Assembly (NCBI RefSeq): GCF_030323145.1
Contig: NZ_CP100470.1
Location: 5,559,001-5,623,000, forward strand
Reading direction: 5' to 3'
DNA from: Mesorhizobium sp. C432A
Lineage (GTDB): Bacteria > Pseudomonadota > Alphaproteobacteria > Rhizobiales > Rhizobiaceae
Length of the DNA: 64,000 nt
Positions 10,875 through 20,751 of the stretch are shown one piece after another. Within the stretch, counting starts at the first letter, position 1, and each line of letters opens with the position of its first letter. The notes beneath the pieces were generated by a model that worked only from the letters and a program-made list of their open reading frames with translations, had not been told where the DNA came from and did not search any database. The translations under genes were made by a program, and so were the position numbers.

Positions 10875-11198
10875 TGTTAGCCTCGCTATTGAAACGCACG
10901 CCGTTGGCGGTGTCACGACAATCGGGTGCCCGCTAACCTCTCAGGAATGGCGGGCACCCGATTGACCACCGATGAAGGGACTCATGCTCGGCAGCCCGGT
11001 TCCAATGTATCGGGAGGGCATAGGTTGCCCGCCTTCAGGCCTATGGCTCCGACGTCAGGACTTCAGTCATACCCTGTTCGGACCTTGGTCTGGCAATCGA
11101 CGAAGCGATGGCCGCCATTTTGTTTCGACGCAGAAAATGCGGGAACATTAGTAGGCTCTTACGAGTTCACTCCCAGCAACTAGTTCGGGAGAGATACG
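10875..11198. other. Non-coding interval
   Basis: It contains the 15-bp-arm inverted repeat at 10919-10964 and the leader of the 24-residue peptide gene. I see no convincing coding frame in the remainder. Confidence 0.5.
10919..10964. repeat. Perfect inverted repeat, 15-bp arms
   Basis: Arms 10919-10933 and 10950-10964 (CAATCGGGTGCCCGC and its exact complement) are separated by 16 nt. The stem is GC-rich, with no U-run on either side. It lies 44 bp upstream of the preferred start of the small membrane protein. It could be a transcript end, an element arm or a protein-binding palindrome. Confidence 0.75.
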
Positions 11199-11273
11199 GT
11201 GAACAACATAATCTGGCTCATCGGAGCAGTCGTTATCGTGATTGCGATACTGAGCTTCCTGGGCTTCCGATAA
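11199..11273 (+). CDS. 24-residue single-span membrane peptide
   Basis: GTG start at 11199, with GGGAGAG 5 bp upstream, and TAA at 11271. The peptide starts MNNIIWLIGAVVIVIAILSF and ends LGFR: an almost pure transmembrane helix with a short charged end. From memory, very similar peptides of the same length occur as annotated small proteins in many rhizobia, which supports it being real; I could not check. The role is unknown. It is too short for ordinary gene finders. Confidence 0.6.
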   Translation: MNNIIWLIGAVVIVIAILSFLGFR

Positions 11274-11507
11274 ACGTGGCAGCTGAATTGCGGTCGGAGC
11301 CTATTGCCATCTGCGCCTTGTAGGCCTCGCTTTCGCGTTGGCCGGGCGCTTTGCATGTGGGCTTTGGCGTTCGCTCTCAGGTGGCGCTTAAATTCCTTCT
11401 CTTCGAACCTTACAGAATGCGCGTCGCAAGCAGGTCGCAAGGGCGACGGTCCTATTGCAACAGTCGGATCGACGCCATCGCCGACGAAATCAACAAAGCA
11501 TGCTGCG

Positions 11508-14500
11508 TCAGCTCGCCTCGCGCATCGCCTCGGCGGCCTGCAGATCGACCGAGACCAGTTGGCTGACGCCCTGCTCGGCCATGGTCACGCCGAACAGGCG
11601 GTTCATGCGCGCCATCGTGATCGGGTTGTGGGTGATGATGACGAAGCGCGTCTCGGTGGTCGCGGCCATTTCGTCCATCAAATTGCAGAAGCGCTCGACA
11701 TTGTGATCGTCGAGCGGCGCGTCGACTTCGTCGAGCACGCAGATCGGCGCCGGATTGGTCAGGAACACCGCAAAGATAAGCGACATCGCCGTCAGCGCCT
11801 GCTCGCCGCCGGACAGCAGCGTCATGGTCTGCGGCTTCTTGCCGGGCGGACGGGCCAGGATTTCGAGCCCGGCTTCGAGCGGGTCGTCGGATTCGATCAG
11901 CTGCAATTCGGCCGTGCCGCCACCGAACAGATGCGAGAACAGCCGCTGGAAATGGCCGTTGACCACCTCGAAAGCGGCAAGCAGCCGTTCGCGGCCTTCG
12001 CGGTTCAGGCTCTGGATCGCTTGCCTGAGCTTGCGGATCGCCTCGATGATGTCCTCGCGCTCGGAAACGATGGCCTCCAGCCGGTCCGACAGTTCCTTCT
12101 GCTCTTCCTCGGCGCGTAGATTGACGGCGCCGAGCCGCTCGCGCTCAACCTTCAGCCGGTCGAGCTGGCGCTCGATGTCGGCCATTTCCGGCATCGGGCT
12201 GTCGGCTTCCAGGCCGGTATGGCGGATGACCAAATGCGGCGGCGTGTTCAGCGTTTCCTGGATGCGCGCCTCGACCTCGAGCCGGCGCTCGTCGGCGGCG
12301 GTCAATCGCTCTTCGGCGCGGACGCGGGTTTCGCGGGAATCGGCCAGCGACTGGATCGCCGCGGTGGCGGCCTTGTCCAGCTCGGCCTGCTTGGTCTCGG
12401 CCTCCTGCAAGCGGTCGGCGGCCGCCTTGCGCAAGGTCTCTGCCTCGGTCAGCTGCGACAGCAGCGCGCGGCGCCTGGCGTCGATCTCGTCGGGGGCGTC
12501 GGCCAGCGTTTCGCGCTCGGCCTCGGCCTCGGCCCTGCGCTCGCCGAGCGAGGCGATCTGCGTCGAGGCGTTTTCGGCCCGCTGCAGCCAGTTGCTGCGC
12601 TCGGCGCCGATGGCATCGAGCCGGCGCGTGCGCGCCTCGGCTTCGCGGCGCAGGCCTTCATGGACGGCACGCGCGTCGGCCAAGGTTGCGCGATCGCGGC
12701 TGACATTGGCGGCGGTCTGTTCGAGCTGAAGTTGCAGGTCGCCGAGATCGGGGGCGTCCTGCAGCAGCATTTCGGCCTCGGCGAAGGCGGCGGCCGTTTC
12801 TTCATGGCTGTCGACGATTCGCGCGCGCGCCTCGTCCAGGGCGGCGCGGCGGCTTGCCAGCTCGCCACCGGCCTTTTCGGCCTCGGCCAGCGCGCTGCGG
12901 GCGGCGTCCAGGCCGTGCTGGGCATCGCGCCCGGCCTGGCGGGCGTTGCGTTCGGCCTCGCTCGCCTCACGCAGCGCCTGTTCGGCCTGGGCAAGGGCAG
13001 CCTCTGCCTCACGCATCATCTGCGTCGCCTGCACCGCCTCGGCATCGAGCTCGGCCAGCCGGTTCTTCTGCGCCAGCCTCTGCGCGGCCGCGGTCGGTGC
13101 ATCGGCGCTGGCGGTCAAGCCATCCCAACGCCACAGCGCGCCGTCACGGCTGACCAGCCGCTGGCCGGGGGCAAGCAGCGTCTGCAGGCGTTTGCCGTCC
13201 GCCGCATCGACGATGCCGATCTGCGCCAACCGGCGGGCAAGCTGCGAAGGCGCGCGCACCACGCTGGCGAGGCTCTTGAGGCCTTCCGGCAAAGCCGCAT
13301 CGCCTGGTTCAACCTGGCTTTCGCCCCAATGCACCGGCGCGCTGCGGTCGAGCGGCACGTCGAGATCCTCGCCAAGCGCAGCACCGAGGGCCGTCTCATA
13401 GCCGCGTTCGACGCTGAGTTGCTCCAGTACCGACGGGAAAAGATCGCCGCTGGCGGCATTGAGGATCTTGGCCAGCGTGCGGGCTTCGGTCTCGATGCCG
13501 GCGAGTTCGGCCCTGGCATCCTGCAGCGGCGGACGGGCGGCACTCTCGGTGGCGCGCGCCTCGGCGACCGCCTGTTCGGCAGCAATGGCGCCGGCCTCGG
13601 CCTCCTCCAACCGGGCGAGCGCGTCCTCGACCAGAGCGCGCTTCTCGGCGGGATCGGGCAAGCCCGCAACCTTCGACACAATCTCGGACAATTCGCGGTC
13701 GACATCGGCCAGCTGGCGGGCAAAGCGATCGCGGCGTTCGGCGTTTTCGCGCAGCGTTCGTTCGATCTGATTGCGCGCGGCGGCGGCCTCGGCGCGTTCG
13801 GCGGTCAGCGCAGCGAGCTTGGCTTCGCTCTGCGACAGCGTTGCGCCGGCCTGCTCGAAAGCGGCCCGCGTCGTGGCCTCGCGTTGGGCGGCGCCGGCAT
13901 TTTCGGAATTGAGCGTGGCTTCTTCCTCGCGCAGGCGCTCAAGAATATCCGCATTGTCGCGGACCATGCGCTCCTCGCGCGCGATGTCGCCGTCGAGCTG
14001 CTGCAGCCGGCGCTCGAGTTCGGCCTGGCGGGCGCGGATGCGGCCTGCCTCCTCCTCGATCTGCGCCTTGGCGATGGACAGGCGCTGGAAGGCGGCGGCA
14101 GCCGCGGCCTCGGCGTCACGCAGGTCCGGCAGCCGGTGGGCGCCGATGCCTTGCTCCCGGGCGGCAGCCATCTGGGCGGCGGCGCGGTCGCCGACCAGAG
14201 CTGTGGCAACCGCCAGCGCCGAACGCGCATCGCCCTCCTGGGTCTTGGCCAAGGTCCAGCGCAGATGCAAGAGCGTGGCTTCCGCCTTGCGGATATCGGC
14301 CGACAGGTTCTTGAAGCGCGATGCCTGGCGCGCCTGGCGCTTAAGGCTTTCGATCTGGCTCTCCAGTTCGCCGACGACATCGTCCAGCCGTTCCAGATTT
14401 TGTTCGGCCGCCTTCAGCCGAAGCTCGGCCTCGTGACGGCGCGTGTGCAGGCCGGAAATGCCGGCGGCCTCTTCGAGCAGCGCGCGGCGCGCCTGCGGCT

Positions 14501-14966
14501 TGGCCTGGATCAGTTCGCCGATGCGGCCCTGTCCGACCATGGAAGGCGAGCGCGCGCCGGTCGACTGGTCGGCGAACAGAAGCTGCACGTCCTTGGCGCG
14601 GGCTTCCTTGCCGTTGATGCGGTAGAGCGAGCCGGCTTCGCGCTCGATGCGGCGCGACACCTGCAATTCATCGGCGTCGTTGAAGGCGGCGGGCGCGGTG
14701 CGGTCCGAGTTGTCGAGGAACAGCGTGACTTCGGCGGTGTTGCGGGCCGGGCGCGTTCCCGAGCCGGAAAAGATCACGTCGTCCATGCCGGACGCGCGCA
14801 TGTTCTTGTACGAGCTTTCGCCCATCACCCAGCGCATCGCCTCGACAAGGTTCGACTTGCCGCAGCCATTCGGCCCGACAATGCCGGTCAGGCCGCGTTC
14901 GATGACGAACTCGCCGGGTTCGACGAAGGATTTGAAGCCGAGGAGGCGAAGGCGCGAAAACTTCAT
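11508..14966 (-). CDS. smc: Chromosome segregation protein SMC
   Basis: 1152 residues, the expected SMC length. The N-terminal ATPase lobe has Walker A 'GPNGCGKSN' (residues 31-39). Two long coiled coils rich in A, E, R and Q flank a hinge near residues 510-620. The C-terminal lobe has the signature 'LLSGGEQALTAMSL' and Walker B 'ICVLDEVDAPLDDHN'. It forms the condensin-like ring that organises and segregates the chromosome with ScpA/ScpB, which are not in this window. The start is the ATG at 14966 (MKFSRLRLLGFKSF); a start 7 codons upstream is less like the family. It follows the dsbA-like gene on the same strand. Confidence 0.96.
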   Translation of the reverse strand: MKFSRLRLLGFKSFVEPGEFVIERGLTGIVGPNGCGKSNLVEAMRWVMGESSYKNMRASGMDDVIFSGSGTRPARNTAEVTLFLDNSDRTAPAAFNDADELQVSRRIEREAGSLYRINGKEARAKDVQLLFADQSTGARSPSMVGQGRIGELIQAKPQARRALLEEAAGISGLHTRRHEAELRLKAAEQNLERLDDVVGELESQIESLKRQARQASRFKNLSADIRKAEATLLHLRWTLAKTQEGDARSALAVATALVGDRAAAQMAAAREQGIGAHRLPDLRDAEAAAAAAFQRLSIAKAQIEEEAGRIRARQAELERRLQQLDGDIAREERMVRDNADILERLREEEATLNSENAGAAQREATTRAAFEQAGATLSQSEAKLAALTAERAEAAAARNQIERTLRENAERRDRFARQLADVDRELSEIVSKVAGLPDPAEKRALVEDALARLEEAEAGAIAAEQAVAEARATESAARPPLQDARAELAGIETEARTLAKILNAASGDLFPSVLEQLSVERGYETALGAALGEDLDVPLDRSAPVHWGESQVEPGDAALPEGLKSLASVVRAPSQLARRLAQIGIVDAADGKRLQTLLAPGQRLVSRDGALWRWDGLTASADAPTAAAQRLAQKNRLAELDAEAVQATQMMREAEAALAQAEQALREASEAERNARQAGRDAQHGLDAARSALAEAEKAGGELASRRAALDEARARIVDSHEETAAAFAEAEMLLQDAPDLGDLQLQLEQTAANVSRDRATLADARAVHEGLRREAEARTRRLDAIGAERSNWLQRAENASTQIASLGERRAEAEAERETLADAPDEIDARRRALLSQLTEAETLRKAAADRLQEAETKQAELDKAATAAIQSLADSRETRVRAEERLTAADERRLEVEARIQETLNTPPHLVIRHTGLEADSPMPEMADIERQLDRLKVERERLGAVNLRAEEEQKELSDRLEAIVSEREDIIEAIRKLRQAIQSLNREGRERLLAAFEVVNGHFQRLFSHLFGGGTAELQLIESDDPLEAGLEILARPPGKKPQTMTLLSGGEQALTAMSLIFAVFLTNPAPICVLDEVDAPLDDHNVERFCNLMDEMAATTETRFVIITHNPITMARMNRLFGVTMAEQGVSQLVSVDLQAAEAMREAS

Positions 14967-15035
14967 TCGCGCCTGCCTGGAAGGCACAAAGGTGCGCTGA
15001 CGCCGAAGCGCAGTCGCTCCGGCGCCGCCTGGACG

Positions 15036-15764
15036 TCAGAGCAGAGGGTCGATGATGGCCGATATTTCCTCAATCGACATCGCACCTTTGTAGGTTTTCC
15101 CGTTGATGAAGAAGGTCGGTGTCGAGTCGACCTTGAATTCATCGGCGCCGCGCTTCTGGACCGATCTCACATCGTCCAGAAGTTTCTGGTCCGTCAAGCA
15201 GGCCTCGAAGGACTCCTGTGTAAAACCGGCGAGCTTGGAGATCTGCAGCAGCGCATCCTTGGTATTGTTGACGCCGACCCAGTTGGCCTGCTGCTTGAAC
15301 AGCACGTCGACCATCGGGAAATAATTGTCCTTCGAACAGCGCGCCAGCATGAAACCGGCCTCGGCGCTCGGATCGAACGGGAATTCGCGCAGGATGTAAC
15401 GCGCCTTGCCGGTGTCGATGTATTTGGTCTTCAACTCAGGGAAGGTGGTCGCCGCGAAATGCGCACAATGCGGGCAGGTCATCGAAGCATATTCGACGAT
15501 GGTGACCTTGGCGTCATCCTTGCCGAGCTGCTTGTCGGGCAAAGCGCCGGGCTTCAGCAGTTCGGCCATGTCGACATTGCCGGAAGACTCCGGGACCTTG
15601 ACGGCGGCCGGAGTGGCAGGCGTCGAAGCAGGCGCGGGAGCCGCAGGCTTCACATCCGCTGCTTTGGCGTCCTCGCCTGAATCGCTGCATGCGGCGAGCA
15701 TAGCCACTGCCGGAATGACGGCCAGCGAAGACAGGAGGTTTCTGCGGGACAAGCTACGGTTCAT
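15036..15764 (-). CDS. DsbA-family thiol:disulfide oxidoreductase, predicted lipoprotein
   Basis: About 242 residues. A signal peptide with an arginine-rich start and lipobox 'MLAAC' (Cys near 26) is followed by an Ala/Pro/Thr linker (residues 40-57) and a DsbA-type thioredoxin domain. The active site is CPHC in 'EYASMTCPHCAHF', and the cis-Pro region is 'VDSTPTFFINGK'. It probably oxidises or shuffles disulfides in the periplasm while anchored to a membrane. The start is the ATG at 15764, with AGGTG 7 bp upstream; a GTG three codons earlier is weaker. It lies between DUF721 and smc, an order I recall from many Rhizobiales. Confidence 0.9.
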   Translation of the reverse strand: MNRSLSRRNLLSSLAVIPAVAMLAACSDSGEDAKAADVKPAAPAPASTPATPAAVKVPESSGNVDMAELLKPGALPDKQLGKDDAKVTIVEYASMTCPHCAHFAATTFPELKTKYIDTGKARYILREFPFDPSAEAGFMLARCSKDNYFPMVDVLFKQQANWVGVNNTKDALLQISKLAGFTQESFEACLTDQKLLDDVRSVQKRGADEFKVDSTPTFFINGKTYKGAMSIEEISAIIDPLL

Positions 15765-15931
15765 GCGAATCACCTGACTGTGGTTTGATTTTGCAACGCA
15801 AAGGCTAGAAAAGGCGAGAGTTGGCGGGAATTAAGGCATCGCCGTCCCCATTCCAATCGCCAAACTCTACATGCAGGATCACGAATGCGCGAGATAGATG
15901 ACGCGTTCATGACCGACTGATTACCGGTTGA

Positions 15932-16438
15932 TTACCTTGGCCGCTTCCTTTGGCCAAGAATTGTGGCGCCAAGACGCTCCAGCGAGGCGCGCAAGCCTTC
16001 ATCCTCGATCTTGCCGACGGTATCGGACAATTTGGCCTTTTCGACAGAAGTCAGTGCTCTCGGCGTCGGTTTCGGCCGGGCTTTGTCCCTCAGCACCGGC
16101 TTTTGCACGATCCGGATCCTGCCGATCGCGTTGAAGCCGAGAAAGGCATTGACGCGGTTGATGATCTCGCCGGTCTCGTGCTGTAGGTGCAGCGCGGCCA
16201 TGCCCTCGCAGGCGATGACCAGCACCGCCGGCTCGAACGGATCGTCCTCATGCATGCGGCGCGGCCACTGGATTTTTTCGGGGCGCGAATGGCCGGCGAG
16301 CCTGGGGCCGGCGATCTCTTCCCATGACTGCACCAGCCCGATCGAAATGCCGGCCCGCTTGCGCAGCACGGGGTCGAGGATCGCGGTCGCGAGATCGCTC
16401 ACCGGAACGGGATTGCCGTAAGGCGTTCTCCCTGCCAT
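15932..16438 (-). CDS. DUF721 (DciA-like) protein
   Basis: 168 residues. The conserved DUF721 core is 'LVQSWEEIAGPRLAGHSRPEKIQWP' through 'VLVIACEGMAALHLQHETGEIINRVNAFLGFNAIGRIRIVQ'. DciA proteins load the replicative helicase in bacteria lacking DnaC/DnaI, so this may be the helicase operator here. The C-terminal third is a charged helix specific to alphaproteobacterial forms. It diverges from mutY with 50 bp between starts and leads the run to dsbA and smc. Confidence 0.85.
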   Translation of the reverse strand: MAGRTPYGNPVPVSDLATAILDPVLRKRAGISIGLVQSWEEIAGPRLAGHSRPEKIQWPRRMHEDDPFEPAVLVIACEGMAALHLQHETGEIINRVNAFLGFNAIGRIRIVQKPVLRDKARPKPTPRALTSVEKAKLSDTVGKIEDEGLRASLERLGATILGQRKRPR

Positions 16439-16488
16439 GTACGTTCTCCAGCCACGCTCCTCACCAGCCTAGAGCCAGCCCGCGATCA

Positions 16489-17610
16489 ATGGCACTGCAC
16501 GAACAGACCCGCAAGGCCGCATCCGGACCAACTCTATCGGGAGAGATCGCCGCGCGTCTGCTTGCCTGGTACGACGCGCACCATCGCGAACTGCCGTGGC
16601 GGATCACGCCGCACGCCGCGGCCGGCGGTGCACGGCCGGACCCCTATCGCATCTGGCTTTCGGAAGTGATGCTGCAGCAGACCACGGTCGAAGCGGTAAA
16701 ATCCTATTTTCGCGCCTTTGTCGAGAAATGGCCTGATGTGAAGGCGCTGGCGGCTGCGCCGGCCGAGGATGTGATGAAGGCCTGGGCCGGGCTCGGCTAT
16801 TATTCACGGGCGCGCAACCTCAAGGCCTGCGCCGATCTGGTTGCGAGCCAGGGCGGCCGTTTTCCCGACAACGAAACGGGATTGAGGGAATTGCCGGGGA
16901 TCGGCGCCTATACGGCGGCGGCGATCGCGGCGATCGCCTTCGACCGTCCGGCGGCGGTCGTCGACGGCAATGTCGAACGTGTCATCTCGCGGCTCTATTC
17001 GATCGCAACGCGGCTCAGCGAGGCAAAGCCTGAAATCCGCGCGCTCGTCGCAAGACTGGTTCCGCAGACAAGGCCGGGCGACTTCGCCCAGGCAATGATG
17101 GACCTTGGCGCCACGATCTGCACGCCAAGACGGCCGCGCTGCATGCTGTGCCCGGTGCGCGAGGATTGCAGCGCCATCCTGTCCGGCGACCCCGAGCGCT
17201 TTCCGGTCCGCCTGCCCAAGGTCGACAAACCACTCAGGCGGGGTGCCGCCTTCGTCGCCGAGCGCGGCGACGGCGCCATCCTGTTGCGCAAGCGGCCTGA
17301 CAAGGGCCTGCTCGGCGGCATGACCGAGGTGCCGACCACAGGTTGGACAGCGCGGATCGACGGTGCAACCACTTCGGAGGCAGCGCCCTTCCCTGCCGAC
17401 TGGCGGCGCGCTGGAGAGATCGCGCATGTCTTCACCCATTTCGCGCTCGAGCTCGAAGTTTTTCACGCTCAAGTGAAAAGTGATGCGCCGGAAGGGCATT
17501 TCTGGTCGCTGGCCCATGACATTTCCGGAGAAGCGCTGCCGACCGTCATGAAAAAGGTCATCGAAGCAGCGATACCGGGCGCAACCAAAAAACACCGCCC
17601 AATTGACTAG
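16489..17610 (+). CDS. mutY: A/G-specific adenine DNA glycosylase MutY
   Basis: 373 residues. It removes adenine mispaired with 8-oxoguanine or guanine. Visible motifs are 'RELPWR' near 34, catalytic-Glu region 'EVMLQQTTV' (about 56-64), helix-hairpin-helix 'LPGIGAYTAAAIAAIAF' near 134, catalytic Asp in 'VVDGNVERV' near 157, and an iron-sulfur ligand set C-x6-C-x2-C-x5-C at about 211-227. A Nudix-like 8-oxoG recognition domain ends the protein. The ATG at 16489 was chosen because 55 upstream in-frame codons run antisense to DUF721. Confidence 0.96.
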   Translation: MALHEQTRKAASGPTLSGEIAARLLAWYDAHHRELPWRITPHAAAGGARPDPYRIWLSEVMLQQTTVEAVKSYFRAFVEKWPDVKALAAAPAEDVMKAWAGLGYYSRARNLKACADLVASQGGRFPDNETGLRELPGIGAYTAAAIAAIAFDRPAAVVDGNVERVISRLYSIATRLSEAKPEIRALVARLVPQTRPGDFAQAMMDLGATICTPRRPRCMLCPVREDCSAILSGDPERFPVRLPKVDKPLRRGAAFVAERGDGAILLRKRPDKGLLGGMTEVPTTGWTARIDGATTSEAAPFPADWRRAGEIAHVFTHFALELEVFHAQVKSDAPEGHFWSLAHDISGEALPTVMKKVIEAAIPGATKKHRPID

Positions 17611-17632
17611 CATTCGCTTTGAAAGGCCAGAA

Positions 17633-18244
17633 ATGACTGAAATCCGCCATATCGTGTTCGACATCGGCCGCGTCTTGCTCCACTACGATCCGAACATTCC
17701 GTTCAGCCGCCTCATTCCCGATGCCGAAGAGCGCAAGTGGTTCTTCGACAATGTCTGCACGCATGACTGGAACATCGAGCAGGATCGTGGCCGGACGTGG
17801 GAAGAGGCGGAAGCGCTGCTGATCGCGGATTACCCGGATCATGCTGAAAACATTCGCAATTTCCGGCGCTATTGGAACGACATGGTGCCGCATGCCTATG
17901 AGGACAGCGTCGCCATCATGCTCGGCCTGATCGAGAGCGGCCGCGACGTGACCATGCTGACGAACTTCGCCGCCGACACGCTTGCCGAGGCAAGACTGCG
18001 CTTCGATTTCCTTAGCCGCCCGCGCGGCGTGACCGTGTCGGCCGATATCCGTGAGATCAAGCCCGACCGCGCCATCTACGACCATCACGTGGTCGCGTTC
18101 GGCCTGGAGCCCTCCGCCACGCTGTTCATCGACGACAGCCCCAGGAATGTCGACGGAGCCAGGGCGGCTGGCTGGAATGCTGTGCTGTTCACAGATGCAA
18201 AAACGCTCAAGGCGGACCTAGAGCGGTATGGCATCGCGGTGTGA
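17633..18244 (+). CDS. HAD-superfamily hydrolase (YihX-like)
   Basis: About 203 residues with a HAD-IA fold. Motif I is 'IVFDIGRVLLHYD', motif II 'MLTNF', the motif III Lys is in 'REIKPD' and motif IV is 'FIDDSPRNVDGA'. Motif I has DxG in place of the usual DxD. This is also seen in the YihX (alpha-glucose-1-phosphatase) group, so a sugar-phosphate substrate is possible. The start is the ATG at 17633, with GAAAGG upstream; an ATG 10 codons earlier overlaps the end of mutY. Confidence 0.85.
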   Translation: MTEIRHIVFDIGRVLLHYDPNIPFSRLIPDAEERKWFFDNVCTHDWNIEQDRGRTWEEAEALLIADYPDHAENIRNFRRYWNDMVPHAYEDSVAIMLGLIESGRDVTMLTNFAADTLAEARLRFDFLSRPRGVTVSADIREIKPDRAIYDHHVVAFGLEPSATLFIDDSPRNVDGARAAGWNAVLFTDAKTLKADLERYGIAV

Positions 18245-18292
18245 GCCGCGCAGAGGCCGGAAGGTAGCGCTCTACGACTTTACACCCTGAGA

Positions 18293-19453
<1,161 letters not shown>

Positions 19454-19614
19454 TTACTCCCCATTATGGTTACCGATCAGCGTAAATATTCGGTGAAGGA
19501 CGCAACGGTCCAGGCAGCCCTGACGTCGTCAATTTGCGCAGCCCGGCCCGTTGGTGTATGTCGCGCCGCTTGAGCCTTGCCGGGCCTCCATCACCCTCCC
19601 TCGTTCGGATTGCC

Positions 19615-20301
19615 ATGCCCCAGCCAGATCTTGTCATCTTCGATTGCGACGGCGTGCTCGTCGATTCCGAAATCATCGCAGCCCGCGTCGAGGCCGAATT
19701 GCTGACCTTGGCCGGATATGAAATCTCGGCTGAGGAATACGCCGAAACCTATGCCGGACTGACCTTCAAGGACATCATGATGCGGGTCGAGCAAAAATCC
19801 GCCATCCCGTTCCAGGCCTCGATGATCGACCGGGCCGAAGAGCTGGTCGACCGCAAACTGCGCAGCGACGTGCGCGCCATCGACGGCGTGCGCGAGGCGG
19901 TCGCCGCGGTCACCGCGCCGCGCTGCGTCTGCTCGAACTCACGCTTGGAGCGGATCGAGTTCATGCTCGAGAAAGTGGGCCTGCTGCCGTTCTTCGCCGG
20001 CCGGATTTTTTCAGCGCTGGAAATACCAAGCAAGAAAACCAAGCCCGCGCCGGATGTGTTCCTGATCGCGGCGCAGCAACTCAACGCCAATCCGGCAAAC
20101 ACCTTCGTCATCGAGGATTCGGTGCACGGCGTCACCGGCGCCAGGGCCGCTGGCATGCGCGTGATCGGCTTCACCGGCGCCGCGCACAGCTATCCCGGCC
20201 ATGCCGATGTGCTGACCGAAGCCGGCGCCGAAACCGTCATCCGCCGCTGGGCCGAACTGAAAAGTGTGGTTGCCGCTCTGTCGGAATGGTCGGACGCCTG
20301 A
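19615..20301 (+). CDS. HAD-IA phosphatase (phosphoglycolate/sugar phosphatase-like)
   Basis: 228 residues. All HAD motifs are intact: 'VIFDCDGVLVDSE' (nucleophile Asp and DxD), 'VCSNS', 'KKTKPAPDVF' and 'FVIEDSVHGVTGARAAGM'. A helical cap lies between motifs I and II. Similar enzymes dephosphorylate sugar phosphates or phosphoglycolate. The start is the ATG at 19615; 27 upstream in-frame codons are not family-like. Confidence 0.88.
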   Translation: MPQPDLVIFDCDGVLVDSEIIAARVEAELLTLAGYEISAEEYAETYAGLTFKDIMMRVEQKSAIPFQASMIDRAEELVDRKLRSDVRAIDGVREAVAAVTAPRCVCSNSRLERIEFMLEKVGLLPFFAGRIFSALEIPSKKTKPAPDVFLIAAQQLNANPANTFVIEDSVHGVTGARAAGMRVIGFTGAAHSYPGHADVLTEAGAETVIRRWAELKSVVAALSEWSDA

Positions 20302-20306
20302 ACCGA

Positions 20307-20738
20307 TCAGTCCTTGGCTTTGGCCGACTTGGCCGGTTTCTTCTTTGCCCTGTTGTAGGCAATCGCGGCACGGACGAGCGCTTTCAGCGCATCCGCATCG
20401 ATCTCGTCGCCCTCCGCCACATCGATGGCGCGCCACACCTTGCCGTTGAGCCCGTTGTTGAACAGCCTGTCGGGATCCGGCAGGCTGGCGCCGTGAGAAA
20501 AGGTCAGCTTCACCTTGTCCTTGTGAGCGTTGCCGACGGCGATCATGCCGTCGCGTGACCATACCGGGCTGCCCATCCACTTCCACTCCTCGATGATTTC
20601 CGGGTCGGCGTCGAGGATGGTCTTGCGCAGGCTGGCCAACGTCTTGCCCCGCCAATCGTCCAGCTCCCGGATTCGGGCATCTATCCGCTCGGAGGCAGAG
20701 GCGCCTCCCTCGTCCTTGCTCGACATGCTGACCTTCAT
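20307..20738 (-). CDS. DUF1801 domain protein (copy A)
   Basis: 143 residues. The DUF1801 (YdhG/SufE-like fold) core is visible: 'LASLRKTILDADPEIIEEWKWMGSPVWSRDGMIAVGNAHKDKVKLTFSHGASLPDP', then a Lys-rich tail. The function is unknown. The ATG at 20738 has GGAGGC upstream. It is last in the ArsR-led run and lies 13 bp after the second DUF1801 gene; the two share only distant similarity. Confidence 0.88.
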   Translation of the reverse strand: MKVSMSSKDEGGASASERIDARIRELDDWRGKTLASLRKTILDADPEIIEEWKWMGSPVWSRDGMIAVGNAHKDKVKLTFSHGASLPDPDRLFNNGLNGKVWRAIDVAEGDEIDADALKALVRAAIAYNRAKKKPAKSAKAKD

Positions 20739-20751
20739 GGTCTGCCTCCGT

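Noticed and set aside
12219..15680. 1153-codon plus-strand open frame antisense to smc
   Set aside because: Long because of GC-biased third positions in smc; the translation is Gly/Arg/Leu-rich without any domain, while smc is unmistakable.
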